From contig CM068584.1 of NCBI GenBank assembly GCA_035048485.1, positions 68,076,179-68,140,178 on the forward strand: a stretch of DNA of 64,000 bases. Direction: 5' to 3'. Below the pieces are notes generated by a model. That model was given only the letters and a program-made list of their open reading frames with translations, was not told the DNA's origin and did no database searches. The stretch comes from Pteria penguin. Taxonomy: Eukaryota > Mollusca > Bivalvia > Pterioida > Pteriidae. Shown one piece after another: positions 42,801 to 55,058 of the stretch (positions are counted from its first letter, which is position 1; the number at the start of each line of letters is the position of its first letter). Made by a program: the position numbers and the translations under genes.

Positions 42801-45800
42801 GACGTTATTTCCACGTATAACGGCAAAATAAAGAAAATTTACTCAGAATAAAGGTTGTCCAACACCACTATTAAATATAAAACAATAAGTGTAGATTACA
42901 CGGACCTGGAAATGGTATGGCTTTCTTATGAATCGAACCCTGCACAGGACCATATCAGAAATTTCCGGTTTGAACTCACGGTTTTGATGTTATTTCAATT
43001 TTTAAGGGTAAAGAAAGCGTTCGGCGGTGCCCTTTCCAAGCATGTTTTATATGCGCGGTTGATTATAAAACCCTATCCATCATGTTGAAGCTCAGAAAAA
43101 GCATTTAGTCTTATTGGGATTGCATGTCAGCAAAATGCTACATACAAGATTTTCGGTTGACGCGTGCGGTATTGACGTTATTTCCACGTATAACGGCAAA
43201 ATAAAGAAAATTTACTCAGAATAAAGGTTGTCCATTAAGAATATTAAATATAAAGCAATAAATGTAGCTTACACGGACCTGGAAATGGTATGACGTTCTT
43301 GGAAATCGAACCCTGCACAGGACCACATAAGAAATTTCGGATTTGAACTCACGGTTTTCATCTTATTTCAATTTTTGAGGGTAAAGAAAGCGTTCGGCGG
43401 TGTCCTTTCCAAGCATGTTTTACATGCGCGATTGATTATAAAACCCTATCCATCATGTTGAACCTCAGAAAAAGCATATAGTCTTATTGGGATTGCATCT
43501 CAGCAAAATGCTGCATACAAAATTTGCGGTTGACGCGTGCGGTCTTGACGTTATTTCCACGTATAACGCCAAAATAAAGAAAATGTACATGCGCGGTTGA
43601 TTATAAAACCCTCTCCATCATGTTGAACCTCAGAAAAAGCATATAGTCTTATTGGGATTGCATGCCAGCAAAATGCTACATACAAAATTTGCGGTTGACT
43701 CGTGCGGTCTAGACGTTATTTCCACGTATAACGGCAAAATAAAGAAAATTTACTCAGAAGAAAGGTTGTCCAACACCACTATTAAATATAAAAAAATAAG
43801 TGTAGCCTACACGAACCTGGAAATGGTATGGCGTTCTTGGAAATCGAACCCTGCACAGGACCACATAAGAAATTTCGGGTTTGAACTCACGGTTTTGATG
43901 TTATTTCAATTTTTAAGGATAAAGAAAACGTTCGGCGGTGCCCTTTCCAAGCATGTTTTACATGCGCGGTTGATTATAAAACCCTATCCATCATGTTGAA
44001 CCTCAGAAAAAGCATATAGTCTTATTGGGATTGCATGTCAGCAAAATGCTACATACAAAATTTGCGGTTGACGCGTGCGGTCTTGACGTTATTTCCACGT
44101 ATAACTCCAAAATAAAGAAAATTTACTCAAAATAAAGGTTGTCTAACATCAATATTAAATATAAAACAATAAGTGTAGCTTACACGGACCTGGAAATGGT
44201 ATGGCTTTCTTATGAATCGAACCCTGCACAGGACCACATCAGAAATTTCCGGTTTGAACTCACGGTTTTGATGTTATTTCAACTTTTAAGGGTAAAGAAA
44301 GCGTTCGGCGGTGCCCTTTCCTAGCATGTTTTATATGCGCGGTTGATTATAAAACCCTATCCATCATGTTGAACCTCAGAAAAAGCATTTAGTCTTATTG
44401 GGATTGCATGTCAGCAAAATGCTACATACAAGATTTGCGGTTGACGCGTGCGGTCTTGACGTTATTTCCACGTAAACCTCCAAAATAAAGAAAATTTACT
44501 CAGAATAAAGGTTGTCCATTAAGAATATTAAATATAAAGCAATAAGTGTAGCTTACACGGACCTGGAAATTGTATGGCGTTCTTGGAAATCGAACCCTGC
44601 ACAGGACCACATAAGAAATTTCCGGTTTGAACTCACGGTTTTGATGTTATTTCAATTTTTAAGGATAAAGAAAACGTTCGGCGGTGCCCTTTCCAAGCAT
44701 GTTTTACATGCGCGGTTGATTATAAAACCCTATCCATCATGTTGAACCTCAGAAAAAGCATATAGTCTTATTGGGATTGCATGTCAGCAAAATGCTACAT
44801 ACAAAATTTGCGGTTGACGCGTGCGGTCTTGACGATATTTCCACGTATAACGCCAAAATAAAGAAAATTTACATGCGCGGTTGATTATAAAACCCTATCC
44901 ATCATGTTGAACCTTGGAAAAAGCATATAGTCTAATTGGGATTGCATGTCAGCAAAATGCTACATACAAAATTTGCGGTTGACGCGTGCAGTCTTGACGT
45001 TATTTCCACGTATAACGGCAAAATAAAGAAAATTTACTCAGAATAAAGGTTGTCCATTAAGAATATTAAATATAAAACAATAAGTGTAGCTTACACGGAC
45101 CTGGAAATGGTATGACGTTCTTTGAAATCGAACCCTGCACAGGACCACATAAGAAATTTCCGGTTTGATCTCACGGTTTTGATGTTATTTCAATTTTTGT
45201 GGGTAAAGAAAGCGTTCGGCGGTGCCCTTTCCAAGCAGGTTTTACATGCGCGATTGATTATAAAACCCTATCCATCTTGTTGAACCTCAGAAAAAGCATA
45301 TAGTCTTATTGGGATTGCATCTCAGCAAAATGCTGCATACAAAATTTGCGGTTGACGCGTGCGGTCTTGACGTTATTTCCACGTATAACGCCAAAATAAA
45401 GAAATTTTACATGCGCGGTTGATTATAAAACCCTATCCATCATCTTGAACCTCAGAAAAAGCATATAGTCTTATTGGGATTGCATGCCAGCAAAATGCTA
45501 CATACAAAATTTGCGGTTGACTCGTACGGTCTAGACGTTATTTCGACGTATAACGGCAAAATAAAGAAAATTTACTCAGAATAAAGGTTGTCCAACACCA
45601 CTATTAAATATAAAACAATAAGTGTAGCTTACACGGACCTGGAAATGGTATGGCGTTCTTGGAAATCGAACCCTGCACAGGACCACATAAGAAATTTCCC
45701 GTTTGAACTCACGGTTTTGATGTTAATTCAACTTTTAAGGATAAAGAAAACGTTCGGCGGTGCCCTTTCCAAGCATGTTTTACATGCGCGGTTGATTATA

Positions 45801-45999
45801 AAACCCTATCCATCATGTTGAACCTCAGAAAAAGCATATAGTCTTATTGGGATTGCATGCCAGCAAAATGCTACATACAAAATTTGCGGTTGACGCGTGC
45901 GGTCTTGACGTTATTTCCACGTATTACGGCAAAATAAAGAAAATTTACTCAGAATAAAGGATGTCCAACAAAATTATTAAATATAAAACAATGAGTGTA

Positions 46000-48900
46000 G
46001 CTTACACGGACCTGGAAATGGTATGGCTTTCTTACGAATCGAACCCTGCATAGGACCACATAAGAAATTTCCGGTTTGAACTCACGGTTTTGATGTTAAT
46101 TCAACTTTTAAGAGTAAAGAAAACGTTCGGCGGTGCCATTTCCAAGCATGTTTTATATGCGCGGTTCATTATAAAACCCTATCCATCATGTTGAATCTTT
46201 TAAAAAGCATATAGTCTTATTGGGATTACATGTCAGCAAAATGCTACATTCAAAATATGCGGTTTACGCGTGCGATCTTGACCTTATTTCCACGTATAAC
46301 GGCAAAATAAAAAAATATTAACTCAGAATAAAGGTTGTCCAGCATCATTTTTAAATATAAAAAAATAAATGTAGCTTACACAGACCTGGATATGGTATGG
46401 CGGTCTTGGGAATCGAACCCTGCACAGGACCACATAAGAAATTTCCGGTTTGAACTCACGGTTTTCATGTTATTTCAATTTTTAAGGGTAAAGAAAGCGT
46501 TCGGCGGTGCCTTTTCCAAGCATGTTTTACATGCGCGGTTCATTATAAAACCCTATCCATCATGTTGAACCTCAGAAAAAGCATATAGTTTTATTGGGAT
46601 TGCATGTCAGCAAAATGCTACATACAAGATTTGCGGTTGACGCGTGCGGTCTTGACGTTATTTCCACGTATAGCGGCAAAATAAAGAAAATTTACTCAAA
46701 ATAAAGGTTCTCCAGCACCACTATTAAATATAAAACAATAAGTGTAGCTTACACGGACCTGCAAATGGTATAGCTTTCTTATCAATCGAATCCTGCACAG
46801 GACCACATAAGAAATTTCCGATTTGAATTCACGGTTTTGATGTCATTTCAACTTTAATGGGTAAAGAAAGCGTTCGGCGGTGCCTTTTCCAAGCATGTTT
46901 TACATGCGCGGTTCATTATAAAACCCTATCCATCATGTTGAACCTCAGAAAAAGCATATAGTTTTATTGGGATTGCATGTCAGCAAAATGCTACATACAA
47001 GATTTGCGGTTGACGCGTGCGGTCTTGACGTTATTTCCACGTATAGCGGCAAAATAAAGAAAATTTACTCAAAATAACAGTTGTGCAGCAACATTATTAA
47101 ATATAAAACAATAAGTGTAGCTTTCACGGACCTGGAAATGGTATGCCGTTCTTATGAATCGAACCCTGCACATTACCAAATAAGAAATTTCCGGTTTGAA
47201 CTCACGGTTTTGATCTTATTTCAATTTTTAAGGGTAAAGACACCGTTCGGCGATGCCCTTTCCAAGCATGTTTAACATGCGCAGTTGGTTATAAAACCCT
47301 ATCCATCATGTTGAACCTCAGAAAAAGCATATAGTCTTATTGGGATTGCAGGTCAGCAAAATGCTACATACAAAATTTGCGGTTGACGCGTGCGGTCTTG
47401 ACGTTATTTCCACGTATAACTCCAAAATAAAGAAAATTTACTGAAAAAAAAGATTGTCTAACATCATTATTAAATATAAAACAATAATTGTAGCTTGCAC
47501 GAACCTAGAAACGGTATGGCAATCTTGGGAATCGAACCCTGCACAGGACCACATAAGAAATTTCCGGTTTGAACTCACGGTTTTCATGTTATTTCAACTT
47601 TTAAGGGTAAAGAAAGGGTTCGGCGGTACCCTTTCCAAGCATGTTTTACATGCGCGATTGATTATAAAACCCTATCCATCATGTTGAACCTCAGAAAAAG
47701 CATATAGTCTTAATGGGATTGCAGGTCAGCAAAATGCTACATACAAAATTTGCAGTTGACGCGGGCGGTCTTGACGTTATTTCCACGTATAACGGCAAAA
47801 TAAAGAAAATTTACTTAAAATATAGGTTGTGCAGCATCATTCTTAAATATAAAACAATAATTGTAGCTTACACGAACCTGGAAACGGTATGGCAGTCTTG
47901 GGAATCGAACCCTGCACAGGACCACATAAGAAATTTCCGGTTTGAACTCACGGTTTTCATGTTATTTCAACTTTTAAGGGTAAAGAAAGGGTTCGGCGGT
48001 ACCCTTTCCAAGCATGTTTTACATGCGCGGTTGATTATAAAACCCTATCCATCATGTTGAACCTCAGAAAAAGCATATAGTCTAATTGGGATTACAGGTC
48101 AGCAAAATGCTACATACAAAATTTGCGGTTGACGCGTGCCGTCTTGACGTTATTACCACGTATAACGCCAAAATAAAGAAAATTTACTCAAAATAAAGGT
48201 TGTGCAGCATCATTATTAAATATAAAACAATAAGTGTAGCTTACACGGACATGGAAATGTTATAGCTTTGTTAGGAATCGAACCCTGCACAGGACCACAT
48301 AAGAAATTTCGGATTTGAACTCACGGTTTTCATCTTATTTCAATTTTTGAGGGTAAAGAAAGCGTTCGGCGGTGTCCTTTCCAAGCATGTTTTACATGCG
48401 CGATTGATTATAAAACCCTATCCATCATGTTGAACCTCAGAAAAAGCATATAGTCTTATTGGGATTGCATCTCAGCAAAATGCTGCATACAAAATTTGCG
48501 GTTGACGCGTGCGGTCTTGACGTTATTTCCACGTATAACGCCAAAATAAAAAAAAAAATTACATGCGCGGTTGATTATAAAACCCTATCCATCATGTTGA
48601 ACCTCAGAAAAAGCATATAGTCTTATTGGGATTGCATGCCAGCAAAATGCTACATAAAAAATTTGCGATTGACTCGTGCGGTCTTGACGTTATTTCCACG
48701 TATAACGGCAAAATAAAGAAAATTTACTCAGAATAAAGGTTGTCCAACACCACTATTAAATATAAAACAATAAGTGTAGCTTACACGGACCTGATAATGG
48801 TATGGCTTTCTTATGAATCGAACCCTGCACAGGACCACATCAGAAATTTCCGGTTTGAACTCACGGTTTTGATGTTATTTCAATTTTTAAGGGTAAAGAA

Positions 48901-51900
48901 AGCGTTCGGCGGTGCCCTTTCCAAGCATGTTTTATATGCGCGGTTGATTATAAAACCCTATCCATCATGTTGAACCTCAGAAAAAGCATATAGTCTTATT
49001 GGGATTGCATGTCAGCAAAATGCTACATACAAGATTTGCGGTTGACGCGTGCGGTATTGACGTTATTTCCACGTATAACGGCAAAATAAAGAAAATTTAC
49101 TCAGAATAAAGGTTGTCCATTAAGAATATTAAATATAAAGCAATAAATGTAGCTTACACGGACCTGGAAATGGTATGACGTTCTTGGAAATCGAACCCTG
49201 CACAGGACCACATAAGAAATTTCGGATTTGAACTCACGGTTTTCATCTTATTTCAATTTTTGAGGGTAAAGAAAGCGTTCGGCGGTGTCCTTTCCAAGCA
49301 TGTTTTACATGCGCGATTGATTATAAAACCCTATCCATCATGTTGAACCTCAGAAAAAGCATATAGTCTTATTGGGATTGCATCTCAGCAAAATGCTGCA
49401 TACAAAATTTGCGGTTGACGCGTGCGGTCTTGACGTTATTTCCACGTATAACGCCAAAATAAAGAAAATGTACATGCGCGGTTGATTATAAAACCCTCTC
49501 CATCATGTTGAACCTCAGAAAAAGCATATAGTCTTATTGGGATTGCATGCCAGCAAAATGCTACATACAAAATTTGCGGTTGACTCGTGCGGTCTAGACG
49601 TTATTTCCACGTATAACGGCAAAATAAAGAAAATTTACTCAGAATAAAGGTTGTCCAACACCACTATTAAATATAAAACAATCAGTGTAGCTTACACAAA
49701 CCTGGAAATGGTATGGCGTTCTTGGAAATCGAACCCTGCACAGGACCACATAAGAAATTTCGGGTTTGAACTCACGGTTTTGATGTTATTTCAATTTTTA
49801 AGGATAAAGAAAACGTTCGGCGGTGCCCTTTCCAAGCATGTTTTACATGCGCGGTTGATTATAAAACCCTATCCATCATGTTGAACCTCAGAAAAAGCAT
49901 ATAGTCTTATTGGGATTGCATGTCAGCAAAATGCTACATACAAAATTTGCGGTTGACGCGTGCGGTCTTGACGTTATTTCCACGTATAACTCCAAAATAA
50001 AGAAAATTTACTTAAAATATAGGTTGTGCAGCATCATTCTTAAATATAAAACAATAATTGTAGCTTACACGAACCTGGAAACGGTATGGCAGTCTTGGGA
50101 ATCGAACCCTGCACAGGACCACATAAGAAATTTCCGGTTTGAACTCACGGTTTTGATGTTATTTCAACGTTTAAGGGTAAATAAAGCGTTCGGCGGTGCC
50201 CTTTCCAAGCATGTTTTACATGCGCGATTGATTATAAAACCCTATCCATCATGTTGAACCTTGGAAAAAGCATATAGTCTAATTGGGATTGCAGGTCAGC
50301 AAAATGCTACATACAAAATTTGCGGTTGACGCGTGCGGTCTTGACGTTATTTCGACGTATAACGCCAAAATAAAAAAAAATTACGCAAAATAAAGGTTGT
50401 GCAGCATCATTTTTAAATATAAAACAATAAGTGTAGCCTACACGGACCTGGAAATGGTATAGCTTTCTTATGAATCGAAAACTGCATAGGACCACATAAG
50501 AACTTTCCGTTTGCACTGATCAAGGTTTCGATGTTATTTCAACGTTTAAGGGTAAAGAAAGCCTTTGGCGGTGCCCTTCCCAAGCATGTTTTACATGCGC
50601 GTTTGATTATAAAACAATATCCATCATGTTGAATCTTTTAAAAAGCATATAGTCTTATTGTGATTGCGTGTCAGCAAAATGCTACATACAAAATTTGCGG
50701 TTGACGCGTGCGGTCTTGACGTTATTTTCACGTATAACTCCAAAATAAAGAAAATTTACTCAAAATAAAGGTTGTCAAGCATCATTATTAAATATAAAAC
50801 AATAAGTGTAGCTTACATGGACCTGCAAATGGTATAGCTTTCTTATCAATCGAATCCTGCACAGGACCACATAAGAAATTTCCGGTTTGCACTGATCAAG
50901 GTTTTGATGTTATTTCAACTTTTAAGGGTAAAGAAAGCGTTCGGCGGTACCCTTTCCAAGCATGTTTTACATGCGCCATTGATTATAAAACCCTATCCAT
51001 CATGTTGAACCTCAGAAAAAGCATATAGTCTTATTGGGATTGCATGTCAGCAAAATGCTACATACAAAATTTGCGGTTGACGCGTGCGGTCTTGACGTTA
51101 TTTCCACGTATAACTCCAAAATAAAGAAAATTTACTCAAAATAAAGGTTGTGCAGTACCATTAGTAAATATAAAACAATAAATGTAGCTTACACGGACCT
51201 GGAAATGGTACGGCGTTCTTGGGAATCGAACCCTGCACAGGACCACATAAGAAATTTCCGGTTTGATCTCACGGTTTTGATGTTATTTCAACTTTTAAGG
51301 ATAAAGAAAGGATTCGGCGGTAGCCTTTCCAAGCATGCTTTACATGCGCGATTGATTATAAAACCATATCCATCATGTTGAACCTCAGAAAAAGCATATA
51401 GTCTAATTGGGATTGCAGGTCAGCAAAATGCTACATACAAAATTTGCGGTTGACGCGTGCGGTCTTGACGTTATTTCCACGTATAACGGCAAAATAAAGA
51501 AAATTTACTCAAAATAAAGGTTGTGCAGCACCATTAGTAAATATAAAACAATAAGTGTAGCTTACACGTAACTGGATATGGTATGGCGGTCTTGGGAATC
51601 GAACCCTGCACAGGACCACATAAGAAATTTCCGGTTTGAACTCACGGTTTCGATGTTAATTCAATTTTTGAGGGTAAAGAAAGCCTTTGGCGGTGCCCTT
51701 CCCAAGCATGTTTTACATGCGCGTTTGATTATAAAACAATATCCATCATGTTGAATCTTTTAAAAAGCATAAAGTCTTATTGGGATTGCATGCCAGCAAA
51801 ATGCTACATACAAAATTTTCGGTTGACGCGTGCGGTCTTGACGTTATTTCCACGTATAACGGCAAAATAAAGAAAATTTACTCAAAATATAGGTTGTGCA

Positions 51901-53088
51901 GCACCATTAGTAAATATAAAACAATAAGTGTAGCTTACACGGACCTGGATATGGTATGGCGGTCTTGGGAATCGAACCCTGCACAGGACCACATAAGAAA
52001 TTTCCGGTTTGAACTCACGGTTTTGATGTTATTTCAACTTTTAAGGGTAAAGAAAGCGTTCGGCGGTGCCCTTTCCAAGCATGTTTTACATGCGCGATTG
52101 ATTATAAAACCCTATCCATCATGTTGAACCTCAGAAAAAGCATATAGTCTTATTGGGATTGCATGTCAGCAAAATGCTACATACAAAATTTGCGGTTGAC
52201 GCGTGCGGTCTTGACGTTATTTCCACGTATAACGCCAAAATAAAAAAAAATTACGCAAAATAAAGGTTGTGCAGCATCATTATTAAATATAAAACAATAA
52301 GTGTAGCTTACAGACACCTGGAAATGGTACGCCCTTCTTATGAATCGAACCCTGCACAGGACCACATAAGAAATTTCCGGTTTGCACTGATCAAGGTTTC
52401 GATGTTATTTCAACGTTTAAGGGTAAAGCAAGCCTTTGGCGGTGCCCTTCCCAAGCATGTTTTACAATCGCGGTTGATTATAAAACCCTATCCATTATTT
52501 TGAACCTCAGAAAAAGCATATAGTCTTAATGGGATTGCATGCCAGCAAAATGCTACATACAAAATTTGCGGTTGACGCGTGCGGTCTTGACGTTATTTCC
52601 ACGTATAACTCCAAAATAAAGAAAATTTACTCAAAATAAAGGTTGTCTAGCATCATTATTAAATATAAAACAATAAGTGTAGCTTACACGGACATGGAAA
52701 TGTTATAGCTTTCTTAGGAATCGAACCCTGCACAGGACCACATAAGAAATTTCCGGTTTGATCTCACGGTTTTGATGTTATTTCAACTTTTAAGGATAAA
52801 GAAAGGATTCGGCGGTAGCCTTTCCAAGCATGCTTTACATGCGCGATTGATTATAAAACCATATCCATCATGTTGAACCTCAGAAAAAGCATATAGTCTT
52901 ATTGGGATTGCATGTCAGCAAAATGCTACATACAAAATTTGCGGTTGACGTGTGCGGTCTTGACGTTATTTCCACGTATAACTCCAAAATAAAGAAAATT
53001 TACTCAAATAAAGTTTGTCTAAAATCATTATTAAATATAAAACAATAAGTGTAGCTTACAGGGACCTGGAAATGGTATGGCGTTCTTG
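46000..53088 (+). repeat. Diverged edge of the satellite array
   Basis: Monomers here keep the 373-bp period but carry many private changes. Examples are GCAGGTCAGC for GCATGTCAGC, AAAGGGTTCGGCGGTACC, GCACTGATCAAGG and GAATCTTTTAAAAAG. Higher-order order is weak. The last monomer stops at 53088 within CGTTCTTG, just short of the B-box-like motif. Decay towards an array edge is expected when homogenisation is weaker there. Confidence 0.85.
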
Positions 53089-53210
53089 AAACCCATGGTG
53101 CTAAGACTTTTACAATCAGATGCTGAAATAAGTAGCTATTCTTGAATAAACCCCAGATGTTTACCTGTCTAACGCGGCCGCGCGTGCAAGAGTTGTCTGG
53201 AATTGAGATC

Positions 53211-53228
53211 GCTGACGTCACATTATGT
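53211..53228 (+). promoter_or_regulatory. CRE-containing 18-bp motif at the 5' end of the plus-strand gene
   Basis: The motif GCTGACGTCACATTATGT includes the palindromic CRE core TGACGTCA and overlaps the first ATG (53225). The same motif with one change lies in inverted orientation at 58857-58874, beside the 5' end of the minus-strand gene. The overlap suggests either that the CRE has a different role or that the second ATG at 53252 is the real start. Confidence 0.6.
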
Positions 53229-53517
53229 GGTCACTTCATGTGAATTTAATAATGATTACACAAGATTCTGCTAATGATGACTTATCAGAGACAGAAGTGG
53301 AAAGTGATGTTCACCTTTCCTGCGATTCATCGTCATTCGAAGAAGGTGAACATGATAGTGACGAGGAAACAAATGATGTAATCCAAGGTACCGGTACTTT
53401 GCATTCGTCAGTAGAGCCGTACCAGTACGAACCTGTATATGGTGCAGGTGCATCTGCACCATCCCCACCATCCACTGAAGAGGACAAAACTGAACAAATT
53501 GATAGACTAATGTCATG
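53225..53517 (+). pseudogene. Exon 1 of P2X7-C-like gene
   Basis: The exon runs from ATG to a donor GTAAGAT at 53518. It is rich in Asp, Glu and Ser (SDEETND, SSFEEGEHDSDEE) and ends with EDKTEQIDRLMS plus two bases of a Trp codon. A second in-frame ATG lies at 53252. Acidic leaders before a YxYEP motif are typical of this family. Confidence 0.75.
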
Positions 53518-53935
53518 GTAAGATATTAGATTTATTACAGTTAATCATGTTTTTATACAAAAATATTTTAATTTACCTGGTTATTCTTGTAAAAGGAAAC
53601 AAAACCATATATCATACATTTCTATGCAATGATTTCAATTTTCATACTGACACATGCATGCGTGAATTACAGTAAGACAGCAATGCGCCATAACATGCAC
53701 AAATATAAAAACGTCGGGACGTCGTGTGCTGGACCCGCAACCTGCATCGGAAAATTTTATTTATAAAAGTTATTTGGGGACACCCCTTCCCTGACCATAA
53801 TTCCTAACTAACATACCGAAAAAATTCGCCAAACCAGGTTGGACATCCCTCCCACTTTTCAAGTATCACCGGATCCGCCCTTGCACAAAATGCAGATTTT
53901 ATCATGCGAAATGGGATATTCAACTATATTTTCAG
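53518..53935 (+). other. Intron 1 of P2X7-C-like gene
   Basis: The interval is bounded by GTAAGAT and ATATTTTCAG. It is AT-rich and I see no gene or repeat in it. Confidence 0.65.
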
Positions 53936-54154
53936 GTGCGGCTGTGGAAATTGCCAACCAATGCCGACAGCAAGGGAATGCGTTTGTTGTCATGAAATTC
54001 AGAAGGTTCAACAAGTTATGTCCTAGGAGGACAATCTTACGTATATTACAGAACATTCTGGATTTCATTCGATATGCTGCAATGCGCATGTTTTACGAAT
54101 GGCATACTACCAGTACAGAAAGGTCTTTGGACATTATCCAGAACAAGGAAATGA
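53936..54154 (+). pseudogene. Exon 2 of P2X7-C-like gene (zinc-binding cysteines; in-frame TAG)
   Basis: Joined to exon 1 it completes WCGCGNCQPMPT and ECVCCHEIQKVQQ. A TAG follows at 54024-54026 (context GTTATGTCCTAGGAG), after which the same frame continues EDNLTYITEHSGFHS and ends PEQGN plus two bases at donor GTATGT. Because the frame is conserved on both sides of the stop, the TAG looks like a point mutation. Confidence 0.8.
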
Positions 54155-54273
54155 GTATGTATGTATATTTTTCATAAAAATATTAAAAATTTATATACAT
54201 GTACAAATAATGCAATATATACTATGTAGTGTAAAACGACAAATGATAGAAGAGATTATTATTCTATTTGCAG
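54155..54273 (+). other. Intron 2 of P2X7-C-like gene
   Basis: A 119-bp AT-rich intron from GTATGTATG to CTATTTGCAG. The splice phase rebuilds GAG CGT AAG CGA CAC, giving the family motif ERKRHT. Confidence 0.7.
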
Positions 54274-54767
54274 GCGTAAGCGACACACAGTCTACAGACA
54301 GTAAGCGACACACAGCCTACAGACAGTAAGCGACACACAGTCTACAGACAGTAAACGACACACAGTCTACAAACAGTAAGCGACACACAGCCTACAGACA
54401 GTAAGCGACACACAGCCTACAGACAGTAAGCGACACACAGCCTATAGACAGTAAGCGACACACAGTCTACAGACAGTAAGCGACACACAGCCTACAGACA
54501 GTAAGCGACACACAGCCTACAGACTGTAAGCGGCACACAGTCTACAGACAGTAAGCGACACACAGTCTACAGACAGTAAGCGACACACAGCCTACAGACA
54601 GTAAGCGACACACAGTCTACAGACAGTTTGTCCGCTGGTGCTGGCAATATCTTGGAAGGGAGGTCCGAGTTGTAATTCCTTCGTGTGCCGTTCTTGCCAT
54701 TAGGAACCCGTTCCCGGACAATGATCTGGATTACTGGGGCTTTCTTCATGCCGACGAGACAAGTTGA
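54274..54767 (+). pseudogene. Exon 3 of P2X7-C-like gene, split by minisatellite
   Basis: The exon begins by coding KRHTVYRQ. The segment coding it has been multiplied as a 25-bp tandem repeat to 54625. Coding sequence then resumes as FVRWCWQYLG, VRVVIPSCAV, IRNPFPDNDLDYWGF and ends at TGA 54765-54767. Because 25 is not a multiple of 3, the second unit gives TAA at 54302-54304. The final 68 bp overlap the last coding exon of the minus-strand gene. Confidence 0.8.
54276..54625 (+). repeat. 25-bp minisatellite, exactly 14 units, inside an exon
   Basis: Fourteen back-to-back units each begin GTAAGCGACACACAG and end in CTACAGACA, with a few point variants: GTAAACGACA at 54351, CCTATAGACA at 54441, AGACT at 54521-54525 and CGGCACACAG at 54531. 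No unit has an indel. Each unit carries a strong donor-like GTAAG and acceptor-like CACACAG and CTACAG. Confidence 0.95.
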
Positions 54768-54926
54768 ATCTCGTTTGTGCAGCCTGGAGAGCTTCCTCCA
54801 TACTTGGTTTTTCATACTGGCTACAGAGAGGGGGTGGAACTTCTACAGCTAGTGGCAGTCCAGGATGTTTCATCTTGAAAACTTCGGCAGGCCTGAATGA
54901 TGACTGCATCAAACACCGAGCATAGT
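54700..54926 (-). pseudogene. C-terminal exon of THAP transposase-like gene
   Basis: From acceptor AAATGTTTCAG it codes YARCLMQSSFRPAEVF, LAVEVPPPLCSQYEKP and MEEALQAAQTRFN, then runs to TAA at 54700-54702. The PPPLCSQY..P block is the usual end of this family. Residues after TRFN may be a late extension. The exon overlaps exon 3 of the plus-strand gene antisense by 68 bp. Confidence 0.75.
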
Positions 54927-55058
54927 CTGAAACATTTGTGATAGTTATATTATAGCGAGTAAATTCCACTTATTACTAGTACGCCGAGCATATTAATTTT
55001 ATTTCACTGGTAAAACCTTATTTCTTACTGTTTTAACGTTATCATCAAAGATACACAC

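Larger units (their letters stand above)
1..53088 (+). repeat. Satellite array, 373-bp monomer with 165-bp short variant
   Basis: Direct reading shows the same 373-bp unit repeated head to tail over the whole interval. Landmarks in nearly every copy are GGACCACATAAGAA, TTCGGCGGTGCC, CCATCATGTTGAACC and GACGCGTGCGG. There are roughly 128 full copies and about 32 short copies. The array runs off the left end of the window and stops at 53088, where the match breaks after CGTTCTTG. A frame of 77 codons containing KYKTISVAYTDLEMVW is open in many copies. Its first codon is TTG, and other copies have TAG or TGA inside it, so it is best read as a by-product of the repeat. Most full monomers carry an MluI site (ACGCGT). 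I know no named family with this sequence. Confidence 0.97.
53225..54767 (+). pseudogene. Decayed three-exon gene with P2X7 C-terminal (ballast)-like zinc-binding domain
   Basis: The exons are 53225-53517, 53936-54154 and 54274-54767, joined by GT-AG introns in consistent phase. An acidic N-terminal region ends near EPYQYEPVYG. It is followed by a cysteine-rich block WCGCGNCQPMPT, then ECVCCHE, ITEHSGF, AYYQYRKVFGHYPEQ, FVRWCWQYLG, VVIPSCAV and IRNPFPDND. This order matches the P2RX7 C-terminal domain family (zinc-binding cysteine ballast), which occurs as stand-alone proteins in many invertebrates and fish. No P2X channel segments are present. Two lesions break it: an in-frame TAG at 54024-54026, and a 25-bp tandem expansion starting at 54276 that brings a TAA at 54302-54304. 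The product would act in the cytosol or nucleus. Its function in stand-alone proteins is not known to me. Confidence 0.8.

Noticed and set aside
523..52503. Dozens of 77-codon (and some 115-codon) open frames repeated through the satellite, as a possible multi-copy small-protein gene family
   Set aside because: They start at TTG, not ATG. Many copies have TAG or TGA in the frame (for example TATAGCTTTC and CTTAGGAATCG forms). The period of 373 is not a multiple of 3, and variation does not favour silent sites. They are by-products of repeat homogenisation.
1..53088. CRISPR-like or phage-derived repeat array
   Set aside because: Repeats are 373 bp with no spacers, and the surrounding genes have introns and animal domains.
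1..53088. CENP-B box in the monomer, as evidence of a centromere
   Set aside because: The nearest candidate, at GTTCGGCGGTGCC, lacks the required downstream A and CGGG. Centromeric location cannot be inferred from the sequence.
53271..53516. Minus-strand open frame opposite exon 1 of the P2X7-C-like gene
   Set aside because: It is antisense to a recognised exon, with no family motif and no splice context.
54015..54026. A 12-bp GT...AG segment (GTTATGTCCTAG) that would remove the in-frame stop if spliced
   Set aside because: It is far too short for an animal intron. A point mutation is the simpler explanation.
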